From: JBBRVW01 sp038246545
GTDB taxonomy: Bacteria; Actinomycetota; Actinomycetes; JACCUZ01
Direction of reading: 5' to 3'
Assembly: GCA_038246545.1 (NCBI GenBank)
Contig: JBBRVW010000010.1
Coordinates: 35,854-99,853 of the forward strand
Length of the DNA: 64,000 bases
The position numbers and the translations under genes were made by a program. Shown in pieces: positions 63,925 through 64,000 of this stretch. Position 1 is the stretch's first letter, and every line of letters begins with the position of its first letter. The notes under the pieces were generated by a model. It was not told the DNA's origin and made no database searches. It saw only the letters and a list, made by a program, of their open reading frames with translations.

Positions 63925-64000
63925 ATGGACACGACACTGGACAGCATGGCCACGAAGAAGAAGCCCGAGCCCTCGGCTGAAGAGATCGCGGCGAAGGAGC
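63925..64000 (+). CDS. 5' end of an unidentified gene (truncated by window)
   Basis: ATG at 63925 follows GGGGAGGTG at ideal spacing, so a gene almost certainly starts here. Only 25 residues are visible: MDTTLDSMATKKKPEPSAEE and a few more, charged and Lys-rich. A second in-frame ATG lies at 63946. The product cannot be identified. Confidence 0.6.
   Translation, partial: MDTTLDSMATKKKPEPSAEEIAAKE

Overview
The window is high-GC, densely packed actinobacterial chromosome. The clearest signs are the gene order lysA-hom-thrC-thrB-rho ... rpmE-prfA-prmC-tsaC-wecA-atp operon-DUF2550-adenosyltransferase-murA, a NucS mismatch endonuclease, many GTG starts and GTGA/ATGA stop-start overlaps, and a MurA with Asp in place of the catalytic Cys. 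The order fits Propionibacteriales (Nocardioides-like) best. That placement is inference; no rRNA is present to test it.

Region 1 (1-3.6 kb) is the end of an integrated conjugative or mobilizable element. It holds a MobF-type relaxase-helicase split by a one-base frameshift and an excisionase-like gene. No intact integrase is present; the element abuts the 3' end of a tRNA-Arg(CCG). Region 2 (3.7-13.2 kb) is housekeeping: a receiver protein, argS, then lysine/threonine synthesis (lysA, hom, thrC, thrB) and rho. Region 3 (13.4-20.6 kb) interrupts the usual rho-rpmE neighbourhood. It is a tightly coupled operon of eight genes: two secreted paralogues with VPxxG-helix-Arg tails, a PIG-L deacetylase, a GT2 glycosyltransferase, an exosortase-like membrane transpeptidase, a membrane-anchored ATP-grasp enzyme, a UDP-GlcNAc 2-epimerase and a HAD phosphatase. 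I read it as a self-contained surface protein sorting/glycosylation system, and it is the best candidate for a little-described system here.

Region 4 (20.7-33.4 kb) holds rpmE, prfA, prmC, tsaC, wecA and the complete F1Fo ATP synthase operon (two small AtpI-like genes, then atpBEFHAGDC). The atp leader carries a three-copy repeat. Region 5 (33.4-39.2 kb) holds a PduO-type cobalamin adenosyltransferase, murA, 3-hydroxybutyryl-CoA dehydrogenase, a STAS protein and a MeaA/ethylmalonyl-CoA mutase; this suggests B12-dependent acyl-CoA metabolism. Region 6 (39.2-50.2 kb) holds an ABC-2 exporter, two MFS exporters (one with an ArsR-type regulator and a perfect palindromic operator), a GNAT protein, a D-amino-acid oxidase, nucS, a second STAS protein and a tandemly duplicated 3-hydroxyacyl-CoA dehydrogenase. 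Region 7 (50.3-64 kb) holds a LolA/RseB-like secreted protein with an ABC exporter, a lipase-like hydrolase, a sugar epimerase with a two-component system and glycosyltransferases, a haem-b/molybdopterin oxidoreductase, further hydrolases and a DinB-pentapeptide fusion.

Two features recur across the window. One is a leaderless promoter signature (TANNNT ending 6-8 nt before the start codon) at a dozen genes. In three divergent intergenic regions the two -10 hexamers share one central TA. The other is a set of short palindromic repeats placed just after stop codons (a 62-bp family in two copies, and one 82-bp element).
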